A DNA stretch of 5,779 nt from an uncultured Eubacteriales bacterium. Its GTDB lineage: Bacteria; Bacillota; Clostridia; Peptostreptococcales; Anaerovoracaceae. Positions 5,197-5,779 of the stretch are shown one piece after another; position 1 is the stretch's first letter; each line of letters begins with the position of its first letter. The position numbers were made by a program, and so were the translations under genes. Under the pieces are notes generated by a model that was given only the letters and a program-made list of their open reading frames with translations, was not told where the DNA came from and searched no databases. The stretch is from NCBI GenBank assembly GCA_902766915.1, contig CACXFN010000133.1, positions 1-5,779 on the forward strand, read 5' to 3'.

Positions 5197-5779
5197 TTAT
5201 GCTTCTTCTGCAGCGTGTTCGGCGATAATCTTATCTGCAATCATCTTTGGAACTTCTTCATAGCGCTCAAAGTTCATTTCGAATACGCCACGGCCCTGTG
5301 TCATGGAGCGGAGTACCAACGCATAGTCAAATAGTTCAGCCTGTGGTGCTTCAGCCATGAGCTTTTGTCCGCCGCCCATCTGAGGCTCCATTCCAAGGAT
5401 TCTGCCACGACGCTTGTTCATGTCGCCCATTACAGCTCCTGTATAATCATCAGGTACTGTGATATCCAGGTGCATGATTGGCTCCATGAGGCATGGGTTA
5501 GCAGCTACGATACCCTTCTTGAAGGCCAGGGATGCAGCGATCTTGAAGGAAACTTCGTTGGAGTCTACATCGTGGTATGAACCATCGTAGAGAACTGCCT
5601 TTACGTTTACTACCTTACATCCAGCCAGAGGACCTCTCTCCATGGATTCCAGGAGTCCCTTTTCAACTGCAGGGACGTAGTTCTTTGGAACTGATCCGCC
5701 GAAGAGTTCTTCGGAGAATTCGAATTCATCCTGGGATGGGCTGAAACGAATCCAAACGTCACCGTACTGACCGGCACCA
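5197..5779 (-). CDS. fusA: Elongation factor G family protein (paralogue type), C-terminal part
   Basis: EF-G is the ribosomal translocase GTPase. Only the last 193 codons lie in the window; the GTPase domain and start are beyond the right edge. The visible part opens in domain IV (GAGQYGDVWIRFSP), continues through VPAVEKGL and the conserved DGSYHDVDS loop, whose His corresponds to the decoding-site His of domain IV, and then domain V (LDITVPDDYTGAVMGDMNKRRGRILGME, LRSMTQGRG, FERYEEVPKMIADKI). The sequences NKRRGRILGMEPQMGG and QAELFDYALVLRS fit the EF-G-like paralogue common in Clostridia better than the str-operon EF-G, which usually has GDxxxRRG followed by GME and PLxEMFGY. The downstream context agrees: there is no tuf after it, only a terminator and the converging kinase gene. 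Three in-frame TAA codons (5199-5191) end it. Family certain; paralogue assignment likely. The symbol is the family one and may belong to a second copy. Confidence 0.92.
   Translation of the reverse strand, partial: GAGQYGDVWIRFSPSQDEFEFSEELFGGSVPKNYVPAVEKGLLESMERGPLAGCKVVNVKAVLYDGSYHDVDSNEVSFKIAASLAFKKGIVAANPCLMEPIMHLDITVPDDYTGAVMGDMNKRRGRILGMEPQMGGGQKLMAEAPQAELFDYALVLRSMTQGRGVFEMNFERYEEVPKMIADKIIAEHAAEEA

Noticed and set aside
5365..5580. Plus-strand open frame opposite the EF-G gene
   Set aside because: It is antisense to highly conserved EF-G domains IV and V.

Overview
The window looks like chromosomal DNA of an anaerobic Gram-positive Clostridia, most likely Lachnospiraceae (Butyrivibrio/Pseudobutyrivibrio-like). 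This is inferred from moderately low GC with very AT-rich intergenic DNA, a secreted beta-helix-type protein with a Pro/Glu/Thr linker, a LytS/YehU-type kinase with a 7TMR-DISM-like membrane region, and a Firmicutes-type EF-G paralogue. Genus assignment is a guess from protein style.

Layout. (1) Positions 1-1344, minus strand: the first 448 codons of a secreted surface protein with a clear signal peptide; its 3' end lies outside the window. (2) Positions 1345-1927: a 583-bp AT-rich divergent intergenic region. Its left half holds the leader of the surface protein gene, including a minus-strand hairpin plus U-tract that looks like an intrinsic terminator, preceded by sequence that can fold into a three-helix element (possible attenuator). 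Its right half holds an inverted repeat, a perfect 19-bp tandem repeat and a weak promoter candidate facing nagA. (3) Positions 1928-3133, plus strand: nagA, complete, with all expected metal and catalytic motifs. (4) Positions 3139-5115, plus strand, 5 bp after nagA: a complete 658-residue membrane sensor histidine kinase with no response regulator gene in the window. (5) Positions 5114-5158: a strong hairpin with A and T runs on either side, serving as a shared bidirectional terminator. (6) Positions 5197-5779, minus strand: the C-terminal 193 codons (domains IV and V) of an EF-G family translation factor, converging on the kinase gene.

How the genes relate. nagA and the kinase are almost certainly one transcript: a 5-bp gap, no terminator between them, and a terminator immediately after the kinase. 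NagA deacetylates GlcNAc-6-phosphate during amino-sugar use or cell-wall recycling. The kinase has an extracytoplasmic beta-rich domain that could bind a sugar or wall-derived ligand, so a sensing-plus-catabolism pairing is plausible but unproven. The surface protein and the EF-G paralogue have no visible functional tie to this pair. I see no CRISPR array, tRNA, rRNA, insertion sequence or phage gene. Most of the window is ordinary; the least explained parts are the leader RNA candidate and the nagA-kinase pairing.
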